The notes under the pieces are model-generated. The model searched no databases. It was not told the origin of the DNA and worked only from the letters and a program-made list of their open reading frames with translations. Positions 8,463-16,427 of a stretch of DNA of 28,522 nt are shown in pieces. The position numbers were made by a program, and so were the translations under genes. The DNA is from Bacteroidales bacterium (GTDB taxonomy: Bacteria; Bacteroidota; Bacteroidia; Bacteroidales; UBA932), in contig JAEDLE010000024.1 in the NCBI GenBank assembly GCA_016295455.1, positions 1 to 28,522 of the forward strand, written 5' to 3'. The first letter of the stretch is position 1, and each line of letters opens with the position of its first letter.

Positions 8463-8504
8463 GGATACCCGCGCCTGCCGGTCAGTTTTGTCCGGCCGCC
8501 CGTA

Positions 8505-8519
8505 CTGACAAATTGTCAG
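8505..8519. promoter_or_regulatory. Perfect palindrome upstream of clpB (candidate operator)
   Basis: CTGACAAATTGTCAG is a perfect 15-base palindrome (7-base arms around a central A) 123 bases before the clpB start. Eleven bases further on lies TTTGGGAATATATTTTGA (8529-8546). This can be read as a degenerate -24/-12 (sigma-54) element with GG and GA ten bases apart. It can also be read as a sigma-A-type -7 (TATATTTTG) whose -33 ATTG falls inside the palindrome. It is not the CIRCE element. A regulator-binding site for a stress gene is a reasonable reading but unproven. Confidence 0.45.
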
Positions 8520-8548
8520 CATAAGCCGTTTGGGAATATATTTTGACG

Positions 8549-8584
8549 ATAGCCGTCTGTTGTATGGGCAGGCGGCTATTTCGT
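8549..8584 (+). terminator. Hairpin between secG and clpB
   Basis: ATAGCCGTCTG (8549-8559) pairs with CAGGCGGCTAT (8569-8579) through eleven base pairs including one G-U, with a nine-base loop, followed by TTCGTTG. It may terminate the secG operon. If the clpB promoter is the element just upstream, it would instead lie at the start of the clpB leader. Confidence 0.45.
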
Positions 8585-8624
8585 TGTGTCCATATGTTTG
8601 AGACAGAGTAATCTGCAGATTGTC

Positions 8625-8632
8625 AAAAGGAG
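8625..8632 (+). promoter_or_regulatory. Shine-Dalgarno sequence (AAAAGGAG) of clpB
   Basis: AAAAGGAG ends nine bases before the ATG at 8642. Most genes in this window lack such a site. It supports 8642 as the true start, as does an in-frame TAA at 8609-8611 that rules out a longer N terminus. Confidence 0.6.
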
Positions 8633-8641
8633 AAAAGACAT

Positions 8642-10801
8642 ATGGGAAAAGATAAATTCGAGTTTCTTTCGAAGTTCGCTGTAAATCTCAACGAACTTGC
8701 TTCCAAGGGGAAGCTTGATCCCGTGATAGGCAGGGATGACGAGATAAGGAGGGTTCTTCAGATCCTCAGCAGGAGGACCAAGAACAATCCTATACTGGTG
8801 GGCGAGCCGGGAGTCGGCAAGACTGCGATCTCCGAAGGCATAGCCCAGAAGATAGTGGACGGCAACGTTCCGGAAAACCTCAAGGACAAGACCATATACT
8901 CGCTGGATATGGGTGCGCTCATAGCCGGCGCGAAGTATCAGGGTGAGTTTGAGGAAAGGCTGAAGGGCGTCGTGAAGGACGTGGTGGACAGCGAGGGGCA
9001 GGTAATCCTGTTCATCGACGAGATACACACCCTGGTCGGTGCCGGCAAGACTTCAGGCGCGATGGATGCGTCCAACATACTGAAGCCTGCGCTGGCAAGG
9101 GGTGAACTCAGGACCATAGGTTCCACGACCCTGGACGAGTACCAGAAATACTTCGAGGCCGACAAGGCCCTGGAGAGGAGGTTCCAGACCGTAACCGTGG
9201 ACGAGCCGTCTCCGGCCGCCACCATATCCATATTGAGGGGGCTGAAGGAGAAGTACGAGAATCACCACAAGGTGAGGATAGAGGATGACGCGCTGATTGC
9301 GGCTGTGAATCTTTCGCACAGGTACATCACCAACCGTTTCCTTCCGGACAAGGCCATAGACCTGGTGGACGAGGCCGCTTCGAAGTTGAGGCTGGAGATG
9401 AACTCCGTGCCTGAGCCTATAGACGAACTGGACAGCAGGATACGCCAGCTCCAGATCGAGAAGGAGGCCATACGCAGGGAGGGCACGTCTCTCAAATCCG
9501 AGAAGATAGAGTCGGAGCTCAGGGACCTCAATGCCAGAAGGGATGTGCTGATGAAGAAGTGGAAGGAGGAGAAAGATACCCTTTCCGCCCTTCAGACCGC
9601 GCGCCAGAAGATGGAGGACTACAAGATCGAGGCCCAGTCCGCCGAAAGAGCCGGGGACTACGGCAAGGTCGCCGAAATACGTTACGGCAGGATGGAAGAG
9701 GTCCGCAAGACCATAGCCGAACTTGACGCAAAGATGGCTCAGGTTAAGGAACCGCTTGTAACGGAAGCAGTTACCCCTGAAGACATCGCCGAGGTAGTGG
9801 CCAAATGGACCGGCATACCTGTAAGAAGGATGCTGGAGAGCGAGAAGGAGAAGCTCCTGAGGATGGAGCAGGCCCTGCACGCGAGGGTAGTCGGTCAGGA
9901 CCAGGCCGTTCAGGCTGTGGCCGATGCCGTGAGACGCAACAGGGCGGGACTTTCCAACGAGAAGCGCCCAATAGGCTCATTCCTCTTCCTGGGAACCACC
10001 GGTGTCGGCAAGACCGAACTCGCCAAAGCACTCGCGGAATTTCTCTTCAATGATGAGAATATGATGACGCGAATCGATATGAGCGAATACCAGGAAAGGC
10101 ACTCCGTCAGCCGTCTTGTCGGCGCTCCTCCGGGATATGTCGGCTATGACGAGGGCGGACAGCTGACCGAGGCAGTCAGGAGGAAGCCATACTCGGTGGT
10201 GCTGCTGGATGAGATCGAGAAGGCGCATCCGGATGTGTTCAACATCCTGCTTCAGGTTCTGGATGACGGTCGTCTGACCGACAACAAGGGCCGTACGGTC
10301 GATTTCAAGAACACCATACTGATAATGACATCCAATGTGGGTTCCGACATCATACAGTCCTATATGGAAAAGCTTCCTTCAGGCGGCACGGCAGATGCGG
10401 ACGAGGAGCGCGCCCGGATGCTGGACGAATGCAGGGGCAAGGTCATAGATGTGCTCAAGGCAAGCGTAAGACCAGAGTTCCTCAACAGGATAGACGAAAT
10501 CGTGATGTTCGAGCCTCTCAGCGAAGAGAACATCAGGCAGATACTCCGTATGCAGATGGAACAGCTCTCGCACAGGCTTTCCGAAGACGGTGTAACCCTC
10601 AGTTTCACCAAGGCCTTCGAAGACTATATGACAGTCAGGGGATATGATCCCGCATATGGCGCCAGACCTGTGAAGAGGATGCTTCAGAGGGAACTTGTGA
10701 ACCAGCTTGCGACCGCAGTCCTCGACGGCAGCGTGAAGAAGGACTCTGACATAGAGGTGGATGCAGTGGACGACAAAGTGGTGATAAGGAACAGAGCCTG
10801 A
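8642..10801 (+). CDS. clpB: ClpB-type disaggregase lacking the N-terminal domain
   Basis: ClpB is a cytoplasmic AAA+ ring that pulls proteins out of aggregates together with DnaK. This 719-residue protein has both ATPase domains. Domain 1 has Walker A GEPGVGKT (54-61), pore loop AKYQGEFEER (Y99) and Walker B ILFIDE (122-127). Domain 2 has Walker A GTTGVGKT (451-458), pore loop GYVGYDEGG (Y499) and Walker B VVLLDE (519-524). Between them (about 255-375) is the coiled-coil middle domain that separates ClpB from ClpA and ClpX. Full-length ClpB has about 860 residues; here the roughly 150-residue Clp_N substrate-binding domain is absent and the protein opens a few residues before NELASKGKLDPVIGRD. 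An upstream in-frame stop and a good Shine-Dalgarno show this is the encoded form. It resembles the short ClpB isoform that E. coli makes from an internal start. Confidence 0.93.
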   Translation: MGKDKFEFLSKFAVNLNELASKGKLDPVIGRDDEIRRVLQILSRRTKNNPILVGEPGVGKTAISEGIAQKIVDGNVPENLKDKTIYSLDMGALIAGAKYQGEFEERLKGVVKDVVDSEGQVILFIDEIHTLVGAGKTSGAMDASNILKPALARGELRTIGSTTLDEYQKYFEADKALERRFQTVTVDEPSPAATISILRGLKEKYENHHKVRIEDDALIAAVNLSHRYITNRFLPDKAIDLVDEAASKLRLEMNSVPEPIDELDSRIRQLQIEKEAIRREGTSLKSEKIESELRDLNARRDVLMKKWKEEKDTLSALQTARQKMEDYKIEAQSAERAGDYGKVAEIRYGRMEEVRKTIAELDAKMAQVKEPLVTEAVTPEDIAEVVAKWTGIPVRRMLESEKEKLLRMEQALHARVVGQDQAVQAVADAVRRNRAGLSNEKRPIGSFLFLGTTGVGKTELAKALAEFLFNDENMMTRIDMSEYQERHSVSRLVGAPPGYVGYDEGGQLTEAVRRKPYSVVLLDEIEKAHPDVFNILLQVLDDGRLTDNKGRTVDFKNTILIMTSNVGSDIIQSYMEKLPSGGTADADEERARMLDECRGKVIDVLKASVRPEFLNRIDEIVMFEPLSEENIRQILRMQMEQLSHRLSEDGVTLSFTKAFEDYMTVRGYDPAYGARPVKRMLQRELVNQLATAVLDGSVKKDSDIEVDAVDDKVVIRNRA

Positions 10802-10842
10802 ACCGGGCGCTCCCGTTGTGGCATCAGGCTCTGAATGCAATC

Positions 10843-10876
10843 GAGGCCGACTGAAAAGAGATTTTCAGCCGGCCTC
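10843..10876. terminator. Bidirectional hairpin between clpB and the C69 dipeptidase gene
   Basis: Two 15-base arms (10843-10857 and 10862-10876) pair with a single A-C mismatch around a GAGA loop. The arms run from GAGGCCG to AAAA and from TTTT to CGGCCTC. The hairpin lies in the 100-base gap between two convergent genes, so it can end both transcripts. Confidence 0.78.
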
Positions 10877-10901
10877 ATTCTTGTCTGCAAGGCTATGTCC
10901 T

Positions 10902-12701
10902 TTACTCGGTGACCTCCACGGTTTCTCCGTGGAAGCGGGCGACAGCCTCTTTCCAGAAGTCCGTGTAGCCGGGCTGGGTGACGTTTTCAGGAGCGTGGGT
11001 GGTGAACTCGCTGTGGATGAACTTGCCCTTCTCATCCTGCTCCTTGATGTTTCCGTCTATGAATTTCACCATCATCGTCTCCTCCATCTCCGCCCAGGCC
11101 TTGAACTGCTCCTGCGCGGTGTTGACGGAATACTTCGTGAGCAGGCGCTTCACGTTGGCGAAGCTGTCCCCGGTGTCCTCCTTCGGGTTGTAGTCGTAGC
11201 CCTTCTTCCTGGCCTTGTCCAGAGCCTTTTCCGCGGCAACCCTGTAAAGGTCGAGGGCCTGGTTGTCATTCTCCCTGACCAGGGAGAGCTGCTCCTTCTC
11301 GAAAGCATCGATCTTCTCCCTCACATATGGCTCCATATGGTTGTACATCCTGTAGCAGGAGTTCGACACGCGGTTGTTGATCCAGAATGAAGCGGTGGAG
11401 GAATAGGTCAGCATATCCCCGTTTCCTTCCCTGAAACAATCGGGGATGCGGGTGGTGTTGGTGTAGATCGGGGTGAGGTAGGAGGTTGCGGCGTCGTCGG
11501 TACCGAACCAGAGTATGCCTCCGATGACATCAGGATAGTCCTTGCGGGACTGGCCTACGAACCAGAAGCCGGTCTGCTGGGTGGCGATGGCCCTCTCGTT
11601 GGTGTAGGTCTTGCCGTCATATTCGAAATGCATAGGCCTCCAACGGTAAGGAAGGGCATTTCCGCCGGCTCCGATGTCGGTGCGCATATCCATTGGAGTG
11701 CCCTCGTAGTGGTCTCTCATCACGTCGGCTATGTCTTTGACTGTGAGTTTCTTGGCAGGCTGCACGTAGAGAGGGAGCCTCTTGCTGCTGTCATAACCCA
11801 TGGCATAGTCGAGGAATTCGTAAGCATCTCTGGTGACCATCCTTCCGTTATTGTCCTCGTAGCTGAACCAGCCGTTGCTCAGGATGTTGAACGCGCTCCA
11901 TACCCTCGCTTCGCAACCTCTCATCGCGCCGAAATCGAGCGGTGCGTAGGCATCGCAGAAGCTGAACTCGTCGTCCTCGCCCTCGAAGTAGCCTTTCTCC
12001 CTGGCGAATTCGATGACGTCCTCGGAATAGAGGCAGTTCTCCGGGTCGTGGAGAGGGAAGGTGGAGATGCGGGCCTGGTTAGCGTGCGCGGAAATGTAGC
12101 CGTCAGGTATCTTCACTGCCACCCAGACTATGCCCTTGTTCAGGTTGCGGCCGTTCTTGAGCAGCGTACCCTTGCCTATTACCTCCATTATCCAGACCTC
12201 GTTCTTGTCGCATATGGTGAAAGACTCGCCTGAAGAGTAATAGCCATATTCATTGGCGAGGCCGGTCATCACCTCTATGGCCTCCCTGGCGGTCTTGCAG
12301 CGCTCCAGGGCGATGTATATCATCGAGCCGTAGTCCATCGAGCCTCTCTTGTCCCAGAGCTCGGGTCTTCCGCCGAAGGTGGTCTCGGCTATGAGCAACT
12401 GGTGCTCGTTCATATTTCCGACCCTCTGGTAGGTATGCGGAACCTGTTCTATCTCACAGAGATATCTGCCTGAATCCCAGTCATACACCCTTCTGGTGGA
12501 GCCGCTTTTCCAGTCCTTGGCCGGAGCGTAGTAGAGTTCTCCGTAGAGGGTGTGGGAGTCGGCGGCATATGAAACCAGGTTCGAACCGTCGGCGCTGGCG
12601 CCTCTAGTGACTATCACATTGGTGCAGGCACCGGCCTGCGGAGAGGTCAATATTGCTGCAACTGCAAGAAGGCAGGAACTGATTATTGCTTTTCCGTGCA
12701 T
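10902..12701 (-). CDS. Secreted C69-family dipeptidase
   Basis: This 599-residue protein belongs to peptidase family C69, N-terminal-nucleophile hydrolases that cleave dipeptides. The signal peptide (1-25, ending SPQAGA) is followed directly by C26 in CTNVIVTRGASADGS. Removing the signal would free C26 as the N-terminal catalytic cysteine. Other family features are the early NMNEHQLLIAETTFGG stretch and ERCKTAREAIEVM followed by YGYYSSGESFTICD. The length fits Bacteroidales members. It should act in the periplasm or outside the cell in peptide scavenging; the substrate is unknown. It is transcribed alone, convergent with clpB and divergent from the small secreted protein gene at 12751. Confidence 0.9.
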   Translation of the reverse strand: MHGKAIISSCLLAVAAILTSPQAGACTNVIVTRGASADGSNLVSYAADSHTLYGELYYAPAKDWKSGSTRRVYDWDSGRYLCEIEQVPHTYQRVGNMNEHQLLIAETTFGGRPELWDKRGSMDYGSMIYIALERCKTAREAIEVMTGLANEYGYYSSGESFTICDKNEVWIMEVIGKGTLLKNGRNLNKGIVWVAVKIPDGYISAHANQARISTFPLHDPENCLYSEDVIEFAREKGYFEGEDDEFSFCDAYAPLDFGAMRGCEARVWSAFNILSNGWFSYEDNNGRMVTRDAYEFLDYAMGYDSSKRLPLYVQPAKKLTVKDIADVMRDHYEGTPMDMRTDIGAGGNALPYRWRPMHFEYDGKTYTNERAIATQQTGFWFVGQSRKDYPDVIGGILWFGTDDAATSYLTPIYTNTTRIPDCFREGNGDMLTYSSTASFWINNRVSNSCYRMYNHMEPYVREKIDAFEKEQLSLVRENDNQALDLYRVAAEKALDKARKKGYDYNPKEDTGDSFANVKRLLTKYSVNTAQEQFKAWAEMEETMMVKFIDGNIKEQDEKGKFIHSEFTTHAPENVTQPGYTDFWKEAVARFHGETVEVTE

Positions 12702-12750
12702 AATTGATTACTTTTGTCAGTTAGGAATACAAATTTAATCATTTTTTGCT
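12702..12750. promoter_or_regulatory. AT-rich divergent promoter region
   Basis: These 49 bases separate two divergent starts. Rightward, TTTG (12713-12716) is followed after 19 bases by TAATCATT. Leftward, TTTG (12733-12730) is followed after 19 bases by TAATCAAT. Both have good -33 boxes at the proper spacing but poor -7 boxes, so the exact promoters are uncertain. Confidence 0.35.
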
Positions 12751-13149
12751 ATGAAGCGGATGTTTTTGAGCATATTGGCCTGCAGCCTGTTCCTGCTCGG
12801 TGCGGCTCCGGGAGCCCTGGCGCAGCAGAAGGAACGCACACCTGAGGAAATCGCGTCGCAGGAGGCCGAGAGGCTCGAGACTCTGCTTGGCCTGGAGGGA
12901 TGGCAGGTCTTCTATGTGGACTCCATACTCCAGAACAACTATTCCCATATGCAGGCGGAACTCTACGGACTGAGGGATTCGAAGGTCGAGAATGTCGACC
13001 TGTATGTTTCTGTCAGGGACAAGTGGAACCAGCTCACCTACGATGCCTTCTCCAAGGTCTTCAACGAGGACCAGTGGAACAGGTATCTCAAGAGCGGCGC
13101 GGGCAAGGAGATGAAACTGCGTCAGAAACGAGCCGCCAAGGCAAAGTGA
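12751..13149 (+). CDS. Small secreted protein, function unknown
   Basis: This 132-residue protein has a signal peptide (1-24, ending PGALA, cut before QQKERTPEE). The mature part is about 108 residues, charged and mostly helical: PEEIASQEAERLETLLGL, then WQVFYVDSILQNNYSHMQAEL and DQWNRYLKSGAGKEMKLRQKR with a basic tail. The layout of a short periplasmic helical protein recalls Spy/CpxP-like proteins, but I see no LTxxQ motif and do not assign it there. It lies 28 bases before pheS in the same direction and may share its transcript. Similar short exported proteins occur in Bacteroidales; I cannot name a function. Confidence 0.72.
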   Translation: MKRMFLSILACSLFLLGAAPGALAQQKERTPEEIASQEAERLETLLGLEGWQVFYVDSILQNNYSHMQAELYGLRDSKVENVDLYVSVRDKWNQLTYDAFSKVFNEDQWNRYLKSGAGKEMKLRQKRAAKAK

Positions 13150-13177
13150 AGAAAGAAAAAAACAATATAGAACAGAG

Positions 13178-14212
13178 ATGAAAGAAGCTATCGAAAAGAT
13201 CCTGGCTTCCCTTGCGGAACTCAAGTGCCAGAATGAAAAGGAAGTGGAGGAGGCAAGAGTCCGTTTCCTGGGAAAGAAGGGAGAGGTCACCAGACTCTTC
13301 GAGGAGTTCAGGACGGTTTCTCCTGAACTGAAGAGGGAATTCGGCCAGAAGCTGAATATGCTCAAGAAGCAGGTGACCGAGAAGATCGAGGACCTCAAGG
13401 GCAGTGTGGCTTCCTCCGGCGCATCCGCTGCCGGCAAGGAGGACGAGACCCTTCCGGGCGATGCGATGGGCCTGGGCTCACGCCATCCGGTGTCCATATG
13501 CAGACAGGAAATCATCAACATATTCCGCAAATTCGGCTATGATGTCGCAGAGGGACCGGAAATCGAGGACGACTACCACGTCTTCGAGGCCCTGAATTTC
13601 CCTCCGAACCATCCGGCCAGGGATATGCAGGACACCTTCTTCGTCTCAGGCGGGCATCCTAATCCGTTGCTGCTCAGGACCCATACTTCCAGCGTTCAGG
13701 TCAGGACCATGGAAAAGTCCAAACTCCCGATTCGCGTGGTATGTCCGGGCAGGGTGTTCAGGAACGAGGCCATTTCGGCACGTGCGCACTGCATATTCCA
13801 TCAGGTCGAGGGACTCTACATCGACGAGAACGTCACCTTCGCAGACCTCAGGCAGGCGATACTTCTCTTCGCGAGAGAAATGTTCGGCGAGGACACGCAG
13901 ATAAGGATGAGGCCTTCCTATTTCCCGTTCACCGAGCCTTCTGCAGAGGTGGACGTGAGCTGCAACATATGCAAGGGCAAGGGCTGCAATGTCTGCAAGG
14001 GCACCGGCTGGCTTGAGATACTCGGTTGCGGAATGGTTGACCCCAACGTGCTTGAGGCTTCCGGCATAGATTCGGGCAAGTACAGCGGATTTGCATTCGG
14101 AATGGGCGTGGAGAGAATCGCCATGCTCAAGTGGCAGGTGAACGACCTGCGCCACTATTTCGAGAACGATATGCGTTTCCTCAGGGAGTTCAACACCTGC
14201 GTGGAGGTATAA
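13178..14212 (+). CDS. pheS: Phenylalanine--tRNA ligase alpha subunit
   Basis: PheS is the catalytic subunit of the cytoplasmic alpha2-beta2 enzyme that charges tRNA-Phe. The 344-residue protein has an N-terminal coiled coil (about 1-90) that binds the tRNA. The class II synthetase core follows: HPARDMQDTFF, motif 2 FRNEAISARAHCIFHQVEG (about 193-212) and motif 3 FGMGVERIAML (about 305-316). A cysteine cluster (CNIC and CNVC, about 262-276) before GTGWLEILGCGMV is normal for bacterial PheS. Length is typical. The partner pheT is not in this window, so the two subunits are encoded apart. The leader before the ATG is A-rich, without a Shine-Dalgarno. Confidence 0.97.
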   Translation: MKEAIEKILASLAELKCQNEKEVEEARVRFLGKKGEVTRLFEEFRTVSPELKREFGQKLNMLKKQVTEKIEDLKGSVASSGASAAGKEDETLPGDAMGLGSRHPVSICRQEIINIFRKFGYDVAEGPEIEDDYHVFEALNFPPNHPARDMQDTFFVSGGHPNPLLLRTHTSSVQVRTMEKSKLPIRVVCPGRVFRNEAISARAHCIFHQVEGLYIDENVTFADLRQAILLFAREMFGEDTQIRMRPSYFPFTEPSAEVDVSCNICKGKGCNVCKGTGWLEILGCGMVDPNVLEASGIDSGKYSGFAFGMGVERIAMLKWQVNDLRHYFENDMRFLREFNTCVEV

Positions 14213-14246
14213 GGAATGCGGGGTGGCTGATTTTTTGGTTTCTTTT

Positions 14247-14277
14247 TTTGGAAGAAACGAAAAAATGGCTACCTTTG
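14247..14277 (+). promoter_or_regulatory. Consensus promoter of the tRNA-Gly gene
   Basis: TTTG (14247-14250), a 19-base spacer, then TACCTTTG (14270-14277): a full match to the Bacteroidota housekeeping promoter (TTTG at -33, TAnnTTTG at -7). It ends nine bases before the mature tRNA and confirms the type of organism. Confidence 0.88.
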
Positions 14278-14286
14278 CAAAACAAC

Positions 14287-14362
14287 GCGGAAATAGCTCA
14301 GTTGGTAGAGCACAACCTTGCCAAGGTTGGGGTCGCGAGTTCAAGTCTCGTTTTCCGCTCCA
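14287..14362 (+). tRNA. tRNA-Gly (anticodon GCC)
   Basis: The 76-base cloverleaf has acceptor stem GCGGAAA/TTTCCGC, D arm with AGTTGGTAGA, anticodon arm AACCTTGCCAAGGTT with GCC in the loop, T arm GCGAG-TTCAAGT-CTCGT, and an encoded CCA end. It reads glycine codons GGC and GGU. It stands alone between pheS and asnA with its own promoter and terminator. Confidence 0.97.
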
Positions 14363-14363
14363 T

Positions 14364-14391
14364 AAGCCTCCGCAGAAACGGAGGCTTTTTT
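14364..14391 (+). terminator. Intrinsic terminator of tRNA-Gly
   Basis: AAGCCTCCG (14364-14372) and CGGAGGCTT (14379-14387) form a nine-base-pair stem with loop CAGAAA, followed by a run of T. It begins one base after the tRNA CCA end. Confidence 0.92.
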
Positions 14392-14440
14392 GTATATGCC
14401 GGATCGGCAGCTTGCCGGTCCATAATCGACACTTAACGAT

Positions 14441-15478
14441 ATGCCCCTCATTTTCCCTGACAACTACAGCAATCTTCTCGGCAGCGTGGAAGTGACCGAG
14501 AAAGCCATCAAATCCGTGAAGGAGATGTTCCAGGACAACCTCTCCGCCCAGCTTGCCCTGCTCAGGGTGACCGCCCCCATGGTCGTCCTCAGCGGCACAG
14601 GTATCAATGACGACCTCAACAGCGTCGAAAGACCGGTCCGTTTCCCCATCAAGGGCATGCAGGACAGGCAGGCCGAGGTCGTGCACTCCCTGGCGAAGTG
14701 GAAGAGGATGAAGCTTGCCGAACTCGGCACAAAGCCAGGCAGGGGTCTGTACACCGATATGAACGCCCTCCGTCCAGACGAAGACCTGGACAACCTGCAT
14801 TCCATCTACGTGGACCAGTGGGACTGGGAGAAGGTCATCACCCGCGAGGACAGGAACCTGGATTTCCTCAAGAAGACCGTCCGCAGGATATATGAAGCCA
14901 TCAAGGTGACCCAGAACAAGTTATACGTGGAGTATCCGCAGCTTGTCCCTGACCTGCCGGAGGAGATTTATTTCATCCACGCAGAGGAACTGCTGCAGAA
15001 GTATCCTCACCTGAGCCCGAAGGAGAGGGAGAACGCGATAGTGCGCGAGCACAGGGCAGTATTCGTGATCGGCATAGGCTGCACCCTTTCGGACGGCAGC
15101 GTGCACGACGGCAGGGCCGCCGACTATGATGACTGGAGCACTCCGAATTCGGACGGCTTCAGGGGCCTGAACGGAGACATACTCCTGTGGAACGACGTCC
15201 TGGGCATGGCTTTCGAAGTGTCCAGCATGGGCATCAGGGTCGATGAGGCCGCGATGGAACTGCAGCTCAGGGAGAGAGGCCAGGAATGGAAGAAGGAACT
15301 GCTTTTCCACAGGATGCTCCTCGACGGAAAGCTGCCTTGCACCATCGGAGGCGGCGTCGGCCAGTCAAGGCTCTGCATGTACCTGCTCCGCAAGGCGCAC
15401 ATAGGTGAAATCCAGGCCAGCATATGGCCGGAAGAAATGAGAGAAAAATGTCTGGGACATGGCATTGAGCTAGTCTGA
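14441..15478 (+). CDS. asnA: Aspartate--ammonia ligase (asparagine synthetase A)
   Basis: AsnA makes asparagine from aspartate, ammonia and ATP, forming AMP, in the cytoplasm. The fold is related to class II tRNA synthetases. The 345-residue protein (E. coli AsnA is about 330) carries the family stretches TGINDDLNSVERPVRFPIK (about 53-71), HSLAKWKRMKL, YTDMNALRPDEDLDNLHSIYVDQWDWE and the C-terminal GGGVGQSRLCMYLLRKAHIGEIQASIWP. It follows the tRNA-Gly terminator with a 49-base leader containing a small hairpin (about 14401-14421). I see no T-box or other riboswitch. It appears to be a single-gene transcript. Confidence 0.96.
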   Translation: MPLIFPDNYSNLLGSVEVTEKAIKSVKEMFQDNLSAQLALLRVTAPMVVLSGTGINDDLNSVERPVRFPIKGMQDRQAEVVHSLAKWKRMKLAELGTKPGRGLYTDMNALRPDEDLDNLHSIYVDQWDWEKVITREDRNLDFLKKTVRRIYEAIKVTQNKLYVEYPQLVPDLPEEIYFIHAEELLQKYPHLSPKERENAIVREHRAVFVIGIGCTLSDGSVHDGRAADYDDWSTPNSDGFRGLNGDILLWNDVLGMAFEVSSMGIRVDEAAMELQLRERGQEWKKELLFHRMLLDGKLPCTIGGGVGQSRLCMYLLRKAHIGEIQASIWPEEMREKCLGHGIELV

Positions 15479-15514
15479 CAGACTTTTGATAATCAATTAA
15501 TTAATTTGTTTATT

Positions 15515-16201
15515 ATGAAAAAGTTCATTTGCATGGCCATGGTGGCCCTGGTTCTTCTTCCGGGTTGCGGCACCCTTTCACAGACGGCCAAGGGAACAGC
15601 CATCGGTTCCGGTTCCGGAGCGGCTCTCGGAGCAATCATAGGTTCGATCATATCCAAGGATGCCAAGGGTGCGGCCATAGGCGCCGCGATAGGTACTGCA
15701 GTCGGTGCGGGCACCGGCGCGCTGATAGGCAATAAGATGGACAAGAAGGCCGAGGAGCTTGCAGCCCTTGAGAATGCCCAGGTCGAGACCATCACCGACA
15801 AGAACGGCCTCGCAGGCATCAAGGTTACCTTCAACAGCGGAATACTCTTCCCTCTCAACGGAATCCAGCTTTCAGACGCTTCCCGCAAGGAACTCAAGGA
15901 GTTCGCCCAGAAGATGTCAGACCTTCAGGACACAGACATCACCATCTACGGCCACACGGACAACACCGGTACCGCAGAAGTCAACGAGAGGATATCACGC
16001 CAGAGGGCCGAGGCTGTCCAGAGCTACCTCCAGTCCTGCGGCATCGCTTCCGGCCGTCTCAGCTCACAGGGCCTTTCCTACACCGACCCTGTCGCGGACA
16101 ACGCCACCGCTGAAGGCCGCGCGCAGAACCGTCGCGTCGAGATCTACATCAGCGCGAACGAGAACATGATCAAGGCTGCCGAGAACGGAACCCTGAACTA
16201 G
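15515..16201 (+). CDS. Glycine-zipper OmpA-family lipoprotein
   Basis: This 228-residue lipoprotein has a lipobox LLPGC (C18). After it comes a glycine-zipper segment (about 29-75, repeated AIG and GxxxG steps such as GAAIGAAIGTAVGAGTGALIG) that can insert in a membrane. A C-terminal OmpA-like peptidoglycan-binding domain (about 110-215) follows, with FPLNGIQLSD, GHTDNTG (about 146-152) and NRRVEI. The layout is that of YiaD/Pal-like proteins that tie the outer membrane to the cell wall. I use the ATG at 15515 because a TTG nine bases upstream only adds residues in front of a good signal. The leader from 15489 to 15514 is almost pure A and T. A terminator follows the gene. Confidence 0.9.
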   Translation: MKKFICMAMVALVLLPGCGTLSQTAKGTAIGSGSGAALGAIIGSIISKDAKGAAIGAAIGTAVGAGTGALIGNKMDKKAEELAALENAQVETITDKNGLAGIKVTFNSGILFPLNGIQLSDASRKELKEFAQKMSDLQDTDITIYGHTDNTGTAEVNERISRQRAEAVQSYLQSCGIASGRLSSQGLSYTDPVADNATAEGRAQNRRVEIYISANENMIKAAENGTLN

Positions 16202-16241
16202 CGCCTTTCTTCCGCCAGAGTCAGTATCTCTCTGATCATCA

Positions 16242-16286
16242 TCCGCCCTGCCGCATATCGCTGCGGTCAGGACGGATTTCCTTTCC
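16242..16286 (+). terminator. Hairpin terminator after the OmpA-family lipoprotein gene
   Basis: TCCGCCCTGCCGCA pairs with TGCGGTCAGGACGGA (16262-16276), allowing one wobble and one bulge, and is followed by TTTCCTTTCC. It lies 40 bases after the stop. The rest of this 226-base spacer holds only the next promoter. Confidence 0.6.
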
Positions 16287-16368
16287 ATAAGCACGGGTTT
16301 CGCTATGCCATATTCCCGCAGGCATATGCTTTATGGGGCAAGGTATTCATTTTTCAAATAATAATTGC

Positions 16369-16376
16369 TATTTTCG
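16369..16376 (+). promoter_or_regulatory. Probable -7 box (TATTTTCG) of the G1P dehydrogenase-like gene
   Basis: TATTTTCG is a near match to TAnnTTTG and lies in an AT-rich patch 51 bases before the ATG at 16428. The in-frame TTG at 16365 would lie upstream of this promoter, so the later ATG is the better start. Confidence 0.45.
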
Positions 16377-16427
16377 CTCAAAGTCTTCCGGCGTTTCCCC
16401 ACACCGGAAGCGATAGCCACACGAACA

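Noticed and set aside
8505..8519. CIRCE heat-shock operator before clpB
   Set aside because: The palindrome CTGACAAATTGTCAG shares neither the sequence nor the nine-base spacer of CIRCE.
14399..14440. Possible riboswitch or T-box before asnA
   Set aside because: Only a short hairpin (GGATCGGCA with TGCCGGTCC) is present. There is no T-box sequence, anti-terminator arrangement or room for a known riboswitch.
16365..16427. A longer start (TTG) for the glycerol-1-phosphate dehydrogenase-like gene
   Set aside because: It would precede the probable -7 box at 16369-16376, and the added residues do not fit the family N terminus.
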